From: Streptomyces kanamyceticus
Lineage (GTDB): Bacteria > Actinomycetota > Actinomycetes > Streptomycetales > Streptomycetaceae
DNA: 64,000 nt
Direction: 5' to 3'
NCBI RefSeq assembly: GCF_008704495.1
Contig: NZ_CP023699.1
Span: 496,001-560,000 of the forward strand
Positions 9,062 through 17,317 of the stretch are shown here, piece after piece; position 1 is the first letter of the stretch; the number at the start of each line of letters is the position of its first letter. The translations under genes and the position numbers were made by a program. Below the pieces are notes generated by a model. That model was given only the letters and a program-made list of their open reading frames with translations. It did not search any database and was not told the DNA's origin.

Positions 9062-9301
9062 TCAGCCGGCCAGTTCCTCCCGTACCTGCCCGGCGCTGGG
9101 CACGCCCGGCAGTGTCGTGGAAGCGTCGGCCGGTTGGCCGCCCCCGGCCCCGGCCCTGGACGTGGCGGACGGCTTGTCGTTGGTCACCGCAGGCGACGCT
9201 GCCTCGCCGGACGACGAGCACCCGGTCACCGTGAGTACTGCCGCAGTCGCCAACCTCAGCCCCCACCGGCCCTGCTCACCCACCACGGCCTGTGCGCACA
9301 C
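9062..9301 (-). pseudogene. N-terminal fragment of a secreted lipoprotein, possibly HNH-endonuclease family
   Basis: The minus frame gives a lipoprotein signal: basic residues, a hydrophobic core LATAAVLTV and lipobox TGC, then a Ser/Ala/Gly-rich linker and LPGVPSAGQVREELAG before a stop. Secreted HNH-family lipoproteins of Streptomyces often have this linker followed by a PSAxxxRxxLAxLTV segment and the catalytic domain. Here the protein ends exactly there, next to the tandem repeat region, so the catalytic domain has been lost. The family guess is from memory of the N-terminal pattern and is weak; the lipobox itself is clear. Confidence 0.45.
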
Positions 9302-9506
9302 CCGGAAGCTCGCGGATGAAGCTCCTGCCCGCGCAGGCTATTGGCTCCAGCGCACCGACTGGCATAAGCCAGCACCGCCTCCGCACAGACCGGTTGGGGC
9401 GGACTCTTAGGCCGAGCTACACCATGACGGCCGCCATGTGTGTCGTACCAACCATGGAATCATTGCCCTCACCAGCAAGAATGAGTGAAGGAGACAAGAC
9501 TTCCGC

Positions 9507-9698
9507 ATGTTCGACGCCCTGAAGAACCTCAAGGACAAGGCCGAAGATCTCGCCGAGGCCCATGGAGACAAGATCTCCGACGGGCTCGAGAAAGTCGGCG
9601 ATTTGATCGACGACAAGACCGGCGGAAAGCACAGCGACAAGATCGACACCGCCGTCGACAAGGCTCAGGACTACGTCGAGAAGCTGGGCAAGAAGTAG
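9507..9698 (+). CDS. MT0933-like antitoxin-type small protein
   Basis: A 63-residue highly charged helical protein (MFDALKNLKDKAEDLAEAHG..., ending VEKLGKK) with a fine ribosome site (GAAGGAGA, 9 bases before ATG). It matches the MT0933/Rv0909 antitoxin-like family, short Lys/Asp-rich proteins that are abundant in Streptomyces and often have no toxin beside them. No toxin gene adjoins it here. A strong terminator follows at 9729-9757, so it is a single-gene unit. Confidence 0.8.
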   Translation: MFDALKNLKDKAEDLAEAHGDKISDGLEKVGDLIDDKTGGKHSDKIDTAVDKAQDYVEKLGKK

Positions 9699-9728
9699 GG
9701 ACTGAGCTGCATCGGCAGCAACCATGGG

Positions 9729-9757
9729 CCCGGGGCGCCGTGTTCAGGCGCCCCGGG
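9729..9757 (+). terminator. Strong hairpin after the antitoxin-like gene
   Basis: A perfect 11-base stem (CCCGGGGCGCC / GGCGCCCCGGG) around a seven-base loop, 30 bases after the stop codon. Confidence 0.85.
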
Positions 9758-10005
9758 CGACCGTTGGCCTGCTTCCACCCCTTCGGGACTGGGGCGGACA
9801 CGCATCACTGACATCGACATGCGCCCTTTCCGCGGCCTGGCATCGGCACTCACCGCCAGCTGCGCTCGGCCGGGGTGGGCTGACTGGCTCCGTGATCGCC
9901 GGCGAAGCGGGCGAGGGTCTTGCCCTACCGGATCTTGATCCGTTCGTGGAGACGCTCAGGGATACAGACGGCCGCATTCAGGTTGCCGACCCTGGTCTGG
10001 TCGTG

Positions 10006-10536
10006 TCAGAGCAGAGGTCTTGCCCGCCCGTAAGCAGACGGGCGGGCAGGACGAAAGGGCTGCGGGCAGTCGCGCGCGTGCTCACCGACGACTGCCAATA
10101 AGCGGGGCTTCTGTTCGAGGGGCGGCAGCTCTTCATCCTCGCCGAGCAGCTCATCGACGGAGCCTTCCGGCGGGATGGCTCCAGCCGATTCCAGCGCCGG
10201 ACGCAGCAGGTCGGGCTGGGTTCCGGCGGAGTCGTAGCCGAAGCCCATCTCGAAGTGCGGTTGCAGCGCGCCGTCGGCGAGACAGGTGAAGAAGGAGGGC
10301 GGATCGTCCAGCCGTGGGTCGAAGATCAGCACCTCGCTGCCGCGGGACGTTGCCGGGTCCAGGGCCCAACCTTCGCTGCCTACGCATTCCACGATGAACG
10401 ACCAGTCGCCGCATTGTCCGATGCGGCCGGCGCAGTAGATCTGCGTGAGGTCGACCATGGCGTGGGCTTCCTGGATGGTGAGGGCCGGCCCGATTGAGGC
10501 TGGTGAGGCCCAACGGGAATCAGTGCTGTGCCCCAC
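10006..10536 (-). CDS. DUF6461-like protein, probably truncated at the N-terminus
   Basis: The minus frame from GTG 10536 encodes up to 176 residues. The core (about residues 35-120: CGDWSFIVECVGSEGW, RGSEVLIF, DGALQPHFEMGFGYDSAG and TQPDLLRPALESAG) fits the DUF6461 pattern of a W-x-x-x-x-E strand, a G-T/S-E-V strand, an FE strand and a PD-x-L helix. These proteins have no known function and are frequent in Streptomyces. The usual CxTxxRGLTPxE opening is missing, and the last 20 residues are Arg/Pro-rich and overlie a hairpin (10019-10050), so both ends may be damaged. A second DUF6461-like gene lies at 31.7-32.2 kb. Confidence 0.5.
   Translation of the reverse strand: MGHSTDSRWASPASIGPALTIQEAHAMVDLTQIYCAGRIGQCGDWSFIVECVGSEGWALDPATSRGSEVLIFDPRLDDPPSFFTCLADGALQPHFEMGFGYDSAGTQPDLLRPALESAGAIPPEGSVDELLGEDEELPPLEQKPRLLAVVGEHARDCPQPFRPARPSAYGRARPLL
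10019..10050. terminator. Terminator-like hairpin inside the end of the DUF6461-like frame
   Basis: CTTGCCCGCCCG and CGGGCGGGCAGG pair at 11 of 12 positions around an eight-base loop. Its place inside the last codons of the minus gene suggests the original stop lay further upstream (higher coordinates) and was lost. Confidence 0.55.
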
Positions 10537-10930
10537 CAGTGGTCAGCAGCCTGTCACGGCTTGGGAACCTTGCAGGCCACGCTCACTTTGGACGCATCGC
10601 AGTGCACGAATTGGGGAAAATCAACCCAGTACGGGTCTTTGTCCAGCAACCGGTACTTGCCGGAGAAGCCCCTGCTGAACGCTCCCGCCCATCGAGGTGG
10701 AGTTGATCCACCCCGACATGGCCGAACAGCCGTACACCGACCGGTGTTGCCCCAGTTCACCGCCGGATGGCCAACGAGCGCCCTAGGCGCCGTGCGTCGC
10801 GCGGCGTAGCTTCCCCGACTGGTCCCAGACCCCGGCCAATTGCTGTAAACGCGCGGCCAGAGCGGAGGCGTCGAACTGACCCCGCCTCCCCACAGCCCCA
10901 TACACCCGCAGGCCACAGCAGGAGCCCGTC
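10537..10930. other. Gene-poor stretch with a doubtful coding trace
   Basis: No convincing gene. On the minus strand about 40 codons (roughly 10680-10560) read FSGKYRLLDKDPYWVDFPQF...KVPKP and stop, which looks like the C-terminal tail of an unknown protein but has no start and weak codon bias. The rest probably carries the promoter of the gene at 10931. Confidence 0.3.
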
Positions 10931-11416
10931 ATGTCGACCGTTCTCCCACACCCCGCCTTACCCTCGCGCACGCCGGAGGCCGAACGGTCAGCATTGCCCC
11001 GCTTGTCGCTGACCGTCGAGGCCGACCGGGCCGAACGCATCCACGACCTGCTGGGCGGGGCCGCCCAGAGCCTGCTCGCCGCGATCGGCGTACCGGCGCC
11101 GCTGGCCCAGCACCTGGCAGACGCGGCACGCGTCGCCGGCCACTACCTGGTCGGGCACAGTGAACGGCCCCGCTGCCAGCTGCGGATCACCAGCGACGCG
11201 ACCGGAGTCACCCTGGACGTCAGCGACTACATCGCACCCGACACCGCCGGGCCACCGGCCTGGCTGCACGTCTCCCGTACCGGCCACCTCCGGCCCGCCC
11301 CCGCCCTGGCCCCTGGGCGCGCACGCCAAGAACGCACCAACCAGGGGCTGGACCTGCACCGCACCCCGGACGGCCACATCCGCCTCGCCTACCGCAGCCC
11401 CTGGCCCGCCCTTTGA
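10931..11416 (+). CDS. Hypothetical protein, possibly a degenerate HATPase-like regulator
   Basis: ATG 10931 has an AGGAG ribosome site seven bases upstream and opens a 161-residue frame with strong codon bias. The layout of a helical segment (AQHLADAARVAGHYLVGH), a strand (CQLRITSDATGVTLDVSDY) and a short C-terminal half recalls the small anti-sigma-type HATPase proteins of Streptomyces, but the ATP-binding N-box and glycine motifs are not present. I cannot assign it firmly. It stands alone. Confidence 0.55.
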   Translation: MSTVLPHPALPSRTPEAERSALPRLSLTVEADRAERIHDLLGGAAQSLLAAIGVPAPLAQHLADAARVAGHYLVGHSERPRCQLRITSDATGVTLDVSDYIAPDTAGPPAWLHVSRTGHLRPAPALAPGRARQERTNQGLDLHRTPDGHIRLAYRSPWPAL

Positions 11417-11646
11417 CCCTCCTCTCAGGATCCCGGCCGCTCGCCGACCCCGTGCAGCGGTGGCCAGGCCCGCCTGGTTTTCGCTCTCAGAGGGAACACG
11501 AGTCGTAAGAGCGGCGGGCTCCGATACGGAGGACCGTCGGCGGCACGGTGGCGGGGCATGCCCGGCCGACGGCGAACACCTGGTCAGGCGCAAGTTGACG
11601 CGGGGAAAATCATGGGCGCTGTTTCGTCCCGGGCCGGAGGCGTCAC

Positions 11647-11702
11647 CCGGCAACCGGCAACCGGCAACCGGCAACCGGCAACCGGCAACCGGCAACCGGC
11701 AA
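11647..11702. repeat. Eight tandem copies of a 7-base unit
   Basis: Eight exact copies of CCGGCAA followed by a partial CCG. The unit length of seven would break any reading frame, so the array is non-coding. Confidence 0.95.
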
Positions 11703-11740
11703 CCGTACATCAGATACCGGACATCGAGCATAAGAACGGT

Positions 11741-11756
11741 GTAGGCATATGCCTAC
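11741..11756. promoter_or_regulatory. Perfect 16-base palindrome, candidate operator
   Basis: GTAGGCATATGCCTAC is a perfect inverted repeat about 150 bases before the decarboxylase start. The size and symmetry fit a dimeric regulator site (for example GntR or MarR type), though which protein binds cannot be told. Confidence 0.5.
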
Positions 11757-11908
11757 GGCGAGGCAAAGCGCCGCAATCGGGCTGCAAAAGACTGTGTCTA
11801 GTCTCGGTTTCGCCTCCCTCGCCCGGGTGAATCGACGCAGGTAAGCGGGGTGTCGGCGCTCTAGGTTCGGCGTGATCGGCTGATGCCGCCGCCCGCTCTG
11901 GAGAGGTC

Positions 11909-13315
11909 ATGTCCCACACCTCCTCGCCCGTTCCCGCCCCTGTCGCCGTCCCCGCCGAGACGGTGTTCCCCCGTGAAGAGGCCGAGCCCCGCGCGGTCTA
12001 CGACGCCATCCGCGACGAACTCCTCCTCGACGGCCGCAGCCGGCTCAACCTCGCCACCTTCGGCACGACGTGGATGGAGGACGAGGCGCGTTCGCTGATG
12101 ACCGAGACGGCGGACAAGAACCTCGTCGACACCGAGGAGTACCCACAGGTCGCAGACATGGAGGCGCGGTGTGTGCGGATGCTCGCCGACCTGTGGCACG
12201 CGCCGGACCCGTCCCATGCCGTCGGCTGCTCCACCACCGGATCCAGCGAGGCCGCCATGCTCGCGGGCCTCGCGCTCAAGCGGCGCTGGGAGCAACGCAG
12301 GCGTACGGCGGGCCGCGACACCGAGCGCCCCAACATCGTCGCGGGCGCCAACGTGCAGGTCTGCTGGAAGAAGTTCTGCTCCTACTTCGACGTGGAGGCG
12401 CGGCTCGTCCCGCTCGCGCCCGGCCGCCTGCACCTCACCCCGGAGATGCTCGGCGAGTACTGCGATGACCGCACCATCGGTGTGATCGGCATCCTCGGCT
12501 CGACCTTCGACGGTTCCTACGAGCCCATCGGCGACCTGTGCCTCGCCCTGGACGGCATCGAGGCGGCCACCGGAAACGACATCCCCGTCCACGTCGACGG
12601 GGCGTCCGGCGCCCTGGTCGCCCCCTTCCTCGATCCGGACCTCCTGTGGGACTTCCAACTCGCGCGCATCGCCTCCATCAACACCTCGGGCCACAAATAC
12701 GGGCAGGTGTTCCCCGGGCTCGGCTGGGCGCTGTGGCGGGACGCGGCGGCCCTCCCCACCGAACTCATCCACCACGTCAACTACCTGGGCGGAGAGATGA
12801 ACACCTTCTCACTTACTTTCACCCGCCCCGCCTCTCACATCGCCGCGCAGTACTACACCTTCCACCGCTACGGGTACGAGGGCCTGCGCCGTCTGCATCT
12901 CACGTCACGGCGCATCGCGCGCGGGCTCGCGGCCGGGATCGCCGACCTCGACCTCTTCGAACTGCTCACCGGGGGCGACGAGTTGCCCGCCTTCGCCTTC
13001 CGTCTCACCGACCGCGCGCACGCCCTCGGGCTGCACGAGCGCGGCATCGCGCTGGCCATGCGGGCCCGGGGATGGCAGGTACCGGCGTATCCGCTGCCGA
13101 CGGGCCTGGCCGACACCTGGGCGCTGCGGGTCGTCGTCCGCACCGGCTTCACACCGCGCCTGGCCGCACTCTTCCTCGACGACCTGCGCAACGCGGCGCG
13201 GACCGTCATGCGCGCGTCGGTGGGGGTGGCGCGGGAGGGCCACGCCGAAGACGTCGGATCCGCCGAGCTGTTCCTACGCCGATCACCAGAGGCGGCGAAC
13301 ACGCACGTCCTCTAG
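11909..13315 (+). CDS. gad: Glutamate decarboxylase (PLP-dependent)
   Basis: The 468-residue product has the length and features of bacterial glutamate decarboxylase: the N-terminal RLNLATFGTTWM, the CSTTGSSEAAMLAG substrate/PLP phosphate region around residue 110, HVDGASGALVAP near residue 230 and the PLP-binding lysine in NTSGHKYG at about residue 263. It converts glutamate to 4-aminobutyrate and CO2 in the cytosol, using a proton; in bacteria this serves acid tolerance or GABA formation. No glutamate/GABA antiporter lies beside it. ATG 11909 is preceded by GGAGAGG. It stands alone, with a 490-base upstream region that carries a palindrome. Confidence 0.93.
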   Translation: MSHTSSPVPAPVAVPAETVFPREEAEPRAVYDAIRDELLLDGRSRLNLATFGTTWMEDEARSLMTETADKNLVDTEEYPQVADMEARCVRMLADLWHAPDPSHAVGCSTTGSSEAAMLAGLALKRRWEQRRRTAGRDTERPNIVAGANVQVCWKKFCSYFDVEARLVPLAPGRLHLTPEMLGEYCDDRTIGVIGILGSTFDGSYEPIGDLCLALDGIEAATGNDIPVHVDGASGALVAPFLDPDLLWDFQLARIASINTSGHKYGQVFPGLGWALWRDAAALPTELIHHVNYLGGEMNTFSLTFTRPASHIAAQYYTFHRYGYEGLRRLHLTSRRIARGLAAGIADLDLFELLTGGDELPAFAFRLTDRAHALGLHERGIALAMRARGWQVPAYPLPTGLADTWALRVVVRTGFTPRLAALFLDDLRNAARTVMRASVGVAREGHAEDVGSAELFLRRSPEAANTHVL

Positions 13316-13472
13316 CCTCGACGTGTCCGGCGTACCGGCTGGTGACCGGCGGACACCGCGTCAGCGTGGTGCAGACCGACCGTGTCGCCGGAGGACGACG
13401 TGGCCGTCCCGTGGCCGGGTGTTCCCCTCACATAGTGGCGGCGGGCAGGCCGCGGGTAAAGGGACGGCAAGA

Positions 13473-15230
13473 TTACGGTGAGAACTGTTCGGCGTCCGGG
13501 CCGGTCACCTTCCGTTCGGGGCGGACGCCCGCAAAGCGGTGCCGTACCCATTGTCGTAGTCGCTCCGCGGGCCTCGGGAGCACGACGAACGCCTCGGCCT
13601 GGAGGCAGGCCCAGCCGATGCGGGGGAGGTCGCGGGCTGCCGGGTAGACGACGAAGCGGGGCTGCCAGCGGGGGCGGAACTTGGCGTTGAAGCGGTAGAG
13701 CGACTCGATCTGGAACCAGCGGGAGAGGAAGACGAGCAGCGCCCGCCAGCCGCGCAGCACCGGGCCGGCGCCGATGCGCTCGCCGCGGGCGAGCGCGGCG
13801 CGGAAGACGGCGAAGTTGAGGGAGACGCGGGTGATGCCGAGGCCGGGGGCGGCGCGCAGTGCGGCGACGATGAGGAGTTCGTTGAGGCCGGGGTCGGCGG
13901 TGCGGTCGCGGCGCATGAGGTCGAGGGAGAGGCCGTCCTCGCCCCAGGGGACGAAGTGGAGCAGTGCCCGGACGTGTTGGGTGCCGTCGGCATCTGTCTG
14001 GTGGGCGGTGACGACGACGCAGTCGCTGTCGGACGGGTCGCCGAACCGGCCGAGTGCCATGGAGAATCCGCGTTCGGTGGCGCTTCCCCGCCAGGCGGCG
14101 GCTGCCTCGCGCAGCTGCTGTTTCTGTTCGTCGCTCAGTTCGCGTACGCGTTGCACTCGGCAGGTGTAGCCACTGCGTTCGATGCGATGGACCATCTGGC
14201 GTACGTTGCGCATGGAGCGGCCGGTGAGGGTGAAGTCGGCGCAGTCGACGATGGCCTCGTCCCCCAGCTCCCATGCGTGGAGGCCGCCTTCACGGGTCCA
14301 GATCTGTGCGCCCAGTTCGCTGCAGCCCATGACGGCCGGGGTCCAGGCGTGCCGCGCGCATTGGTCGAGGAAGTCCTTGATGGCGCCCGGCCAGGCCTCC
14401 GGGTCGCCCAGCGGGTCGCCGCCGGCGAGGGCGACCCCGGAGACGACGCGGTAGGCGACGGCTGCTTTGCCGGTCGCCGAGTACAGGACGGTCTTGTCGC
14501 CGCGGAGCGCGAAGTAGCCGAGGGAGTCGCGCCCGCCTTCGCGCGCCAGGAGAACGCGCAGACGGGAGCTGTCGTCGGCGGCGGTGAGCCGGACGGGGCG
14601 CAGGGCCAGGTAGACGGTGGTCAAGGCGGTGAGCAAGCCAAGGGCGAGCAGACAGGCGCCCGCGATGTCGCCGACCCGGTCGTCGTCGTACGTCAGCGGC
14701 CCCGCCATTCCGACAAGCCCGTAGAGGACCTGCTGGAGGCGGTCGGTGAAGGAGATGCCGTGCCCGGCCTCCTGATCGGCACGGATGCCGACGATGAGCA
14801 GTCCGAGGCCGATACTGACCGTGCCGAGGAGCAGCAGGTTGCCCAGGGCACGGATCCTGCTGCGCGGATCGCTCTCGGCCCGGAACTCGGCGCGCAGCAC
14901 GACGAGTGCGGCGCACAGCAGCGCGGAGACCGTGGCCGCGACGAAGGCGTGGTGGCGTACCCCCTGTATCAGCGCGCTGACGGCGAGCAGGGCGACGGAC
15001 GCCTCCCACGCACGCCGTTTCCGGCGGCGCAGCCCCCGGGCGAGCAGGACGAGCAGCACGCCCGCGACGAGAGTGGCGGCGCGCGTCACGTCCTCGGTGA
15101 GGCCGGGGACGTAGGACGCGACGCGTTCGATGCGGTCGGGGCGCATGCGCGGTGAGACCGCCGTGGCGATGTCCACGAGCCCGATGAACAGGCACGTGTG
15201 ACCGGCCACGGTGGCGGGGTGGGGTTTCAC
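13473..15230 (-). CDS. MprF-like membrane protein with DUF2156 (lysyltransferase-type) domain
   Basis: A 585-residue protein from GTG 15230. The first 220 or so residues hold about six hydrophobic helices; residues 240-560 match the DUF2156 GNAT-like fold of phosphatidylglycerol lysyltransferases (features: LGYFALRGDKTVLYS, GVALAGGDPLGDPEAW, FTLTGRSMRNVRQMVHR, ALGRFGDPSDSDC, and the end LYRFNAKFRPRWQPRFVVYP). This family transfers lysine or another amino acid from tRNA to phosphatidylglycerol, lowering surface charge and giving resistance to cationic peptides. No fused lysyl-tRNA synthetase is present, unlike mycobacterial LysX. It is convergent with gad and divergent from the esterase gene. 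Confidence 0.85.
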   Translation of the reverse strand: MKPHPATVAGHTCLFIGLVDIATAVSPRMRPDRIERVASYVPGLTEDVTRAATLVAGVLLVLLARGLRRRKRRAWEASVALLAVSALIQGVRHHAFVAATVSALLCAALVVLRAEFRAESDPRSRIRALGNLLLLGTVSIGLGLLIVGIRADQEAGHGISFTDRLQQVLYGLVGMAGPLTYDDDRVGDIAGACLLALGLLTALTTVYLALRPVRLTAADDSSRLRVLLAREGGRDSLGYFALRGDKTVLYSATGKAAVAYRVVSGVALAGGDPLGDPEAWPGAIKDFLDQCARHAWTPAVMGCSELGAQIWTREGGLHAWELGDEAIVDCADFTLTGRSMRNVRQMVHRIERSGYTCRVQRVRELSDEQKQQLREAAAAWRGSATERGFSMALGRFGDPSDSDCVVVTAHQTDADGTQHVRALLHFVPWGEDGLSLDLMRRDRTADPGLNELLIVAALRAAPGLGITRVSLNFAVFRAALARGERIGAGPVLRGWRALLVFLSRWFQIESLYRFNAKFRPRWQPRFVVYPAARDLPRIGWACLQAEAFVVLPRPAERLRQWVRHRFAGVRPERKVTGPDAEQFSP

Positions 15231-15393
15231 GGCGGTTCAGCGTAGACGCGCTGGTCACCAGCCAGGTAAGAGCCGGTGAAGGGGACGGTGAGAAGGCCCG
15301 GCGGAGCAAACCGGCTGCACCTCCAGAGCCTCTTTTCGTAGGAAAGCTGCCTCTTAACGGCAGTCACCGGTCGCGAGGAGAGGCGGAACAGAC

Positions 15394-16626
15394 ATGGGTC
15401 TGACGAGTCGGGCGCTGGAGTGCGTGACGGTCGTCGCCGCGCTGGGTTGCCTGGGGTTGACGATGTGGGTGTGGCCACGGCTGGCTCGGCGCGGCCCGAT
15501 GGCCGTGCTCGGCAGGTTCGGGACCATCGTGACCACGCAACTGACGATTCTGACGGCGTGCGCGGTCATGGTGAACGCGCATTTCGACTTCTACGGCACC
15601 TGGGGCGAACTGATCGGTCGTGTCCCCACGGCACCCGTGCAACTCGCACAAGCCGATGGCGAGCGCGGCATGTACGGAACGCGCAGCCACCTCGTGGAGG
15701 CGGCGGGACCACAGGGACTCGACCGGGTGACGGGACTGCCCGCCGGGCCGCCGACGCGGGTGGGCCGGGTCGAATCGGTGCGGATCTCCGGGCGCCGCAC
15801 GGGGGCTGTCGTCCCTGCGTTCGTCTATCTGCCGCCGCAGTACTTCCAGCACCAGTACCACCGCCAGCGGTTCCCGGTGATCGTGGCGATCAGCGGCTAT
15901 CCCGGCGGCATCGTCAACCTCGCCCAGCACCTGCAAGTCCCGCAGACAGCCGCTCGATTGGAGCGGAGTGGCAAGTTCCAGCCGACAGTGATCGTCATGG
16001 TGCGGCCCACGATCGCGCCGCCCCGCGACACCGAATGCGTGGATGTGCCGGGCGGGCCGAAGGCGGAGACGTTCTTCACCAAGGACCTGCCCATGGCGCT
16101 GAAGGCGACGTACCGGGTCGGGCACGACCCCAGCGCATGGGGCGCCCTCGGCTACTCCTCGGGCGGTTCCTGCGCGCTGCAACTCGCCCTGCGCAACCCC
16201 GGGGTCTACACGGCGGCCGCCGCGCTCTCGGCCGACTACAAGGTCACCGACGATCTGACGACCGGCAGCCTGTTCGGGTCCGGTGCGCAGGCGCGGCGGC
16301 GGCAGGAGGAGCACGACCTGGTGTGGCGGCTGCGGCACCTGCCGGTGCCGCGGGTCTCGGTCCTGGTCGCGAGCAGCAGGCACGGCGAGCAGGACTACGG
16401 TCCGACGCTCCGCTTCCTCAAAGCCGTGAAGCCACCGATGACCTCGGCGCGGATCATCCTCGACAGCGGCAGCCACAACTTCACGACCTGGCGGCGCGAG
16501 ATCGGGGCCGCGACCGAGTGGATGGGCAGGCAGCTGACGTTCCCCCAGGACACGACGGCCGCCCCGAAGCCGCACCGCACCGCCCAGGCGGCCTCGCCCG
16601 GATCGCGCCCCGTCCTCGGACACTGA
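15394..16626 (+). CDS. Membrane-anchored alpha/beta-hydrolase (esterase D/antigen 85-like)
   Basis: A 410-residue protein with a hydrophobic N-terminus (two segments before residue 70, the second flanked by VNAHFDFYGTWGE) that likely places the catalytic domain outside the cell. The domain has the nucleophile elbow GYSSGG (Ser about 255), an acid region ending RIILDSGSHNF with the candidate catalytic His about 361, and the IAISGYPGG oxyanion-side strand. The closest fold family is the putative esterases that include antigen 85 and trehalose-mycolate-type enzymes; the substrate is unknown. ATG 15394 follows AGGAGAGGCGG. It is divergent from the MprF-like gene, 163 bases apart, so both may share a cell-envelope role. 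Confidence 0.82.
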   Translation: MGLTSRALECVTVVAALGCLGLTMWVWPRLARRGPMAVLGRFGTIVTTQLTILTACAVMVNAHFDFYGTWGELIGRVPTAPVQLAQADGERGMYGTRSHLVEAAGPQGLDRVTGLPAGPPTRVGRVESVRISGRRTGAVVPAFVYLPPQYFQHQYHRQRFPVIVAISGYPGGIVNLAQHLQVPQTAARLERSGKFQPTVIVMVRPTIAPPRDTECVDVPGGPKAETFFTKDLPMALKATYRVGHDPSAWGALGYSSGGSCALQLALRNPGVYTAAAALSADYKVTDDLTTGSLFGSGAQARRRQEEHDLVWRLRHLPVPRVSVLVASSRHGEQDYGPTLRFLKAVKPPMTSARIILDSGSHNFTTWRREIGAATEWMGRQLTFPQDTTAAPKPHRTAQAASPGSRPVLGH

Positions 16627-16749
16627 ACCGCGTTTCGCGCGGCCCGATTTCGTACCCTGCTCCAGCGTCGTCTCTGCCTTGCCCTTACCTCGCGCGACGA
16701 CGCTGGGCCGGGTCCTGTCGAGCTCTTCCCGCCAGGCCTCGGGAACCCC

Positions 16750-16990
16750 ATGACATACGCAGAACCGGCCGCACCGGGGCACATCAGTGTCGTCGTGATT
16801 GTCCGCTACGACGCCGTGTGTGCTTCCCACGCGGTGCGTTCCGCGCTGACCCAGGGGGAATCGGTGGCCGAGGTCGTCGTCGGCGACGCATCGGTCGACG
16901 GCACCTCCGACGCACTGCGCGCCCTCGCCGAGGGCGACCGGGTGCGCCTGATCGCCAGAGAGCACAACAGCGGTGGCTGCGGGTGGGCGT
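16750..16990 (+). pseudogene. N-terminal stub of a family 2 glycosyltransferase
   Basis: About 79 codons encode a GT-A start: ISVVVIVRYDA, ALTQGESVAEVVVGDASVDGT (the nucleotide-binding VVDDGSxDGT motif in altered form), then AREHNSGGCGWA. In intact enzymes the NxGxxxARN helix and a DxD motif should follow; here the similarity ends and the frame runs on as non-coding sequence into the inverted repeat at 17001-17034. The two acidic residues of VDDGS are replaced by GD-AS, a further sign of decay. Confidence 0.65.
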
Positions 16991-17000
16991 GCGCCGGAGG

Positions 17001-17034
17001 GGCTGTGTCGTGCTTGCGGAGGTACGACACAGCC
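17001..17034. terminator. Long perfect inverted repeat after the glycosyltransferase stub
   Basis: GGCTGTGTCGT and ACGACACAGCC form an 11-base perfect stem around a 12-base loop, with partial pairing of the flanking G and C runs. It lies exactly where the glycosyltransferase homology stops, so it is either a terminator or a scar of the event that removed the rest. From here to 17317 I see no gene. Confidence 0.6.
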
Positions 17035-17317
17035 TCCCCTACTCCGCGTTCACCGGCAGGCCGCGAGAGCCGTGCGGCGGCCTGGTGGCTCACGGGGTTC
17101 AGCTCATCAGGGGGAGGTTCCGCAATCCACTGGGCGGTGATCCGAAAATTCTGTGATCGAAGCCGCGACCGCTGGTTGATCACCCAGGGTGCGGCCTGGC
17201 CCGGCGGTCACCAGGATCACGGGCGCCGCGGCGCCAGGGGCGCGATCCACTACCTGGCACACATCTCCGGGATGCCGGGGAAGGACCGTCGCCCCGGGTC
17301 TGACAGGGTGACACCTT

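Larger units (their letters stand above)
11417..11908. other. Long intergenic region upstream of the decarboxylase gene
   Basis: About 490 bases without a supported gene. It holds the eight-copy 7-base repeat (11647-11702) and a 16-base palindrome (11741-11756). The rest shows only shadow frames. It probably contains the control region of the glutamate decarboxylase gene. Confidence 0.6.

Noticed and set aside
11647..11702. Repeat considered as iterons of a replication origin
   Set aside because: Seven-base units are adjacent without spacing and no replication gene lies nearby.
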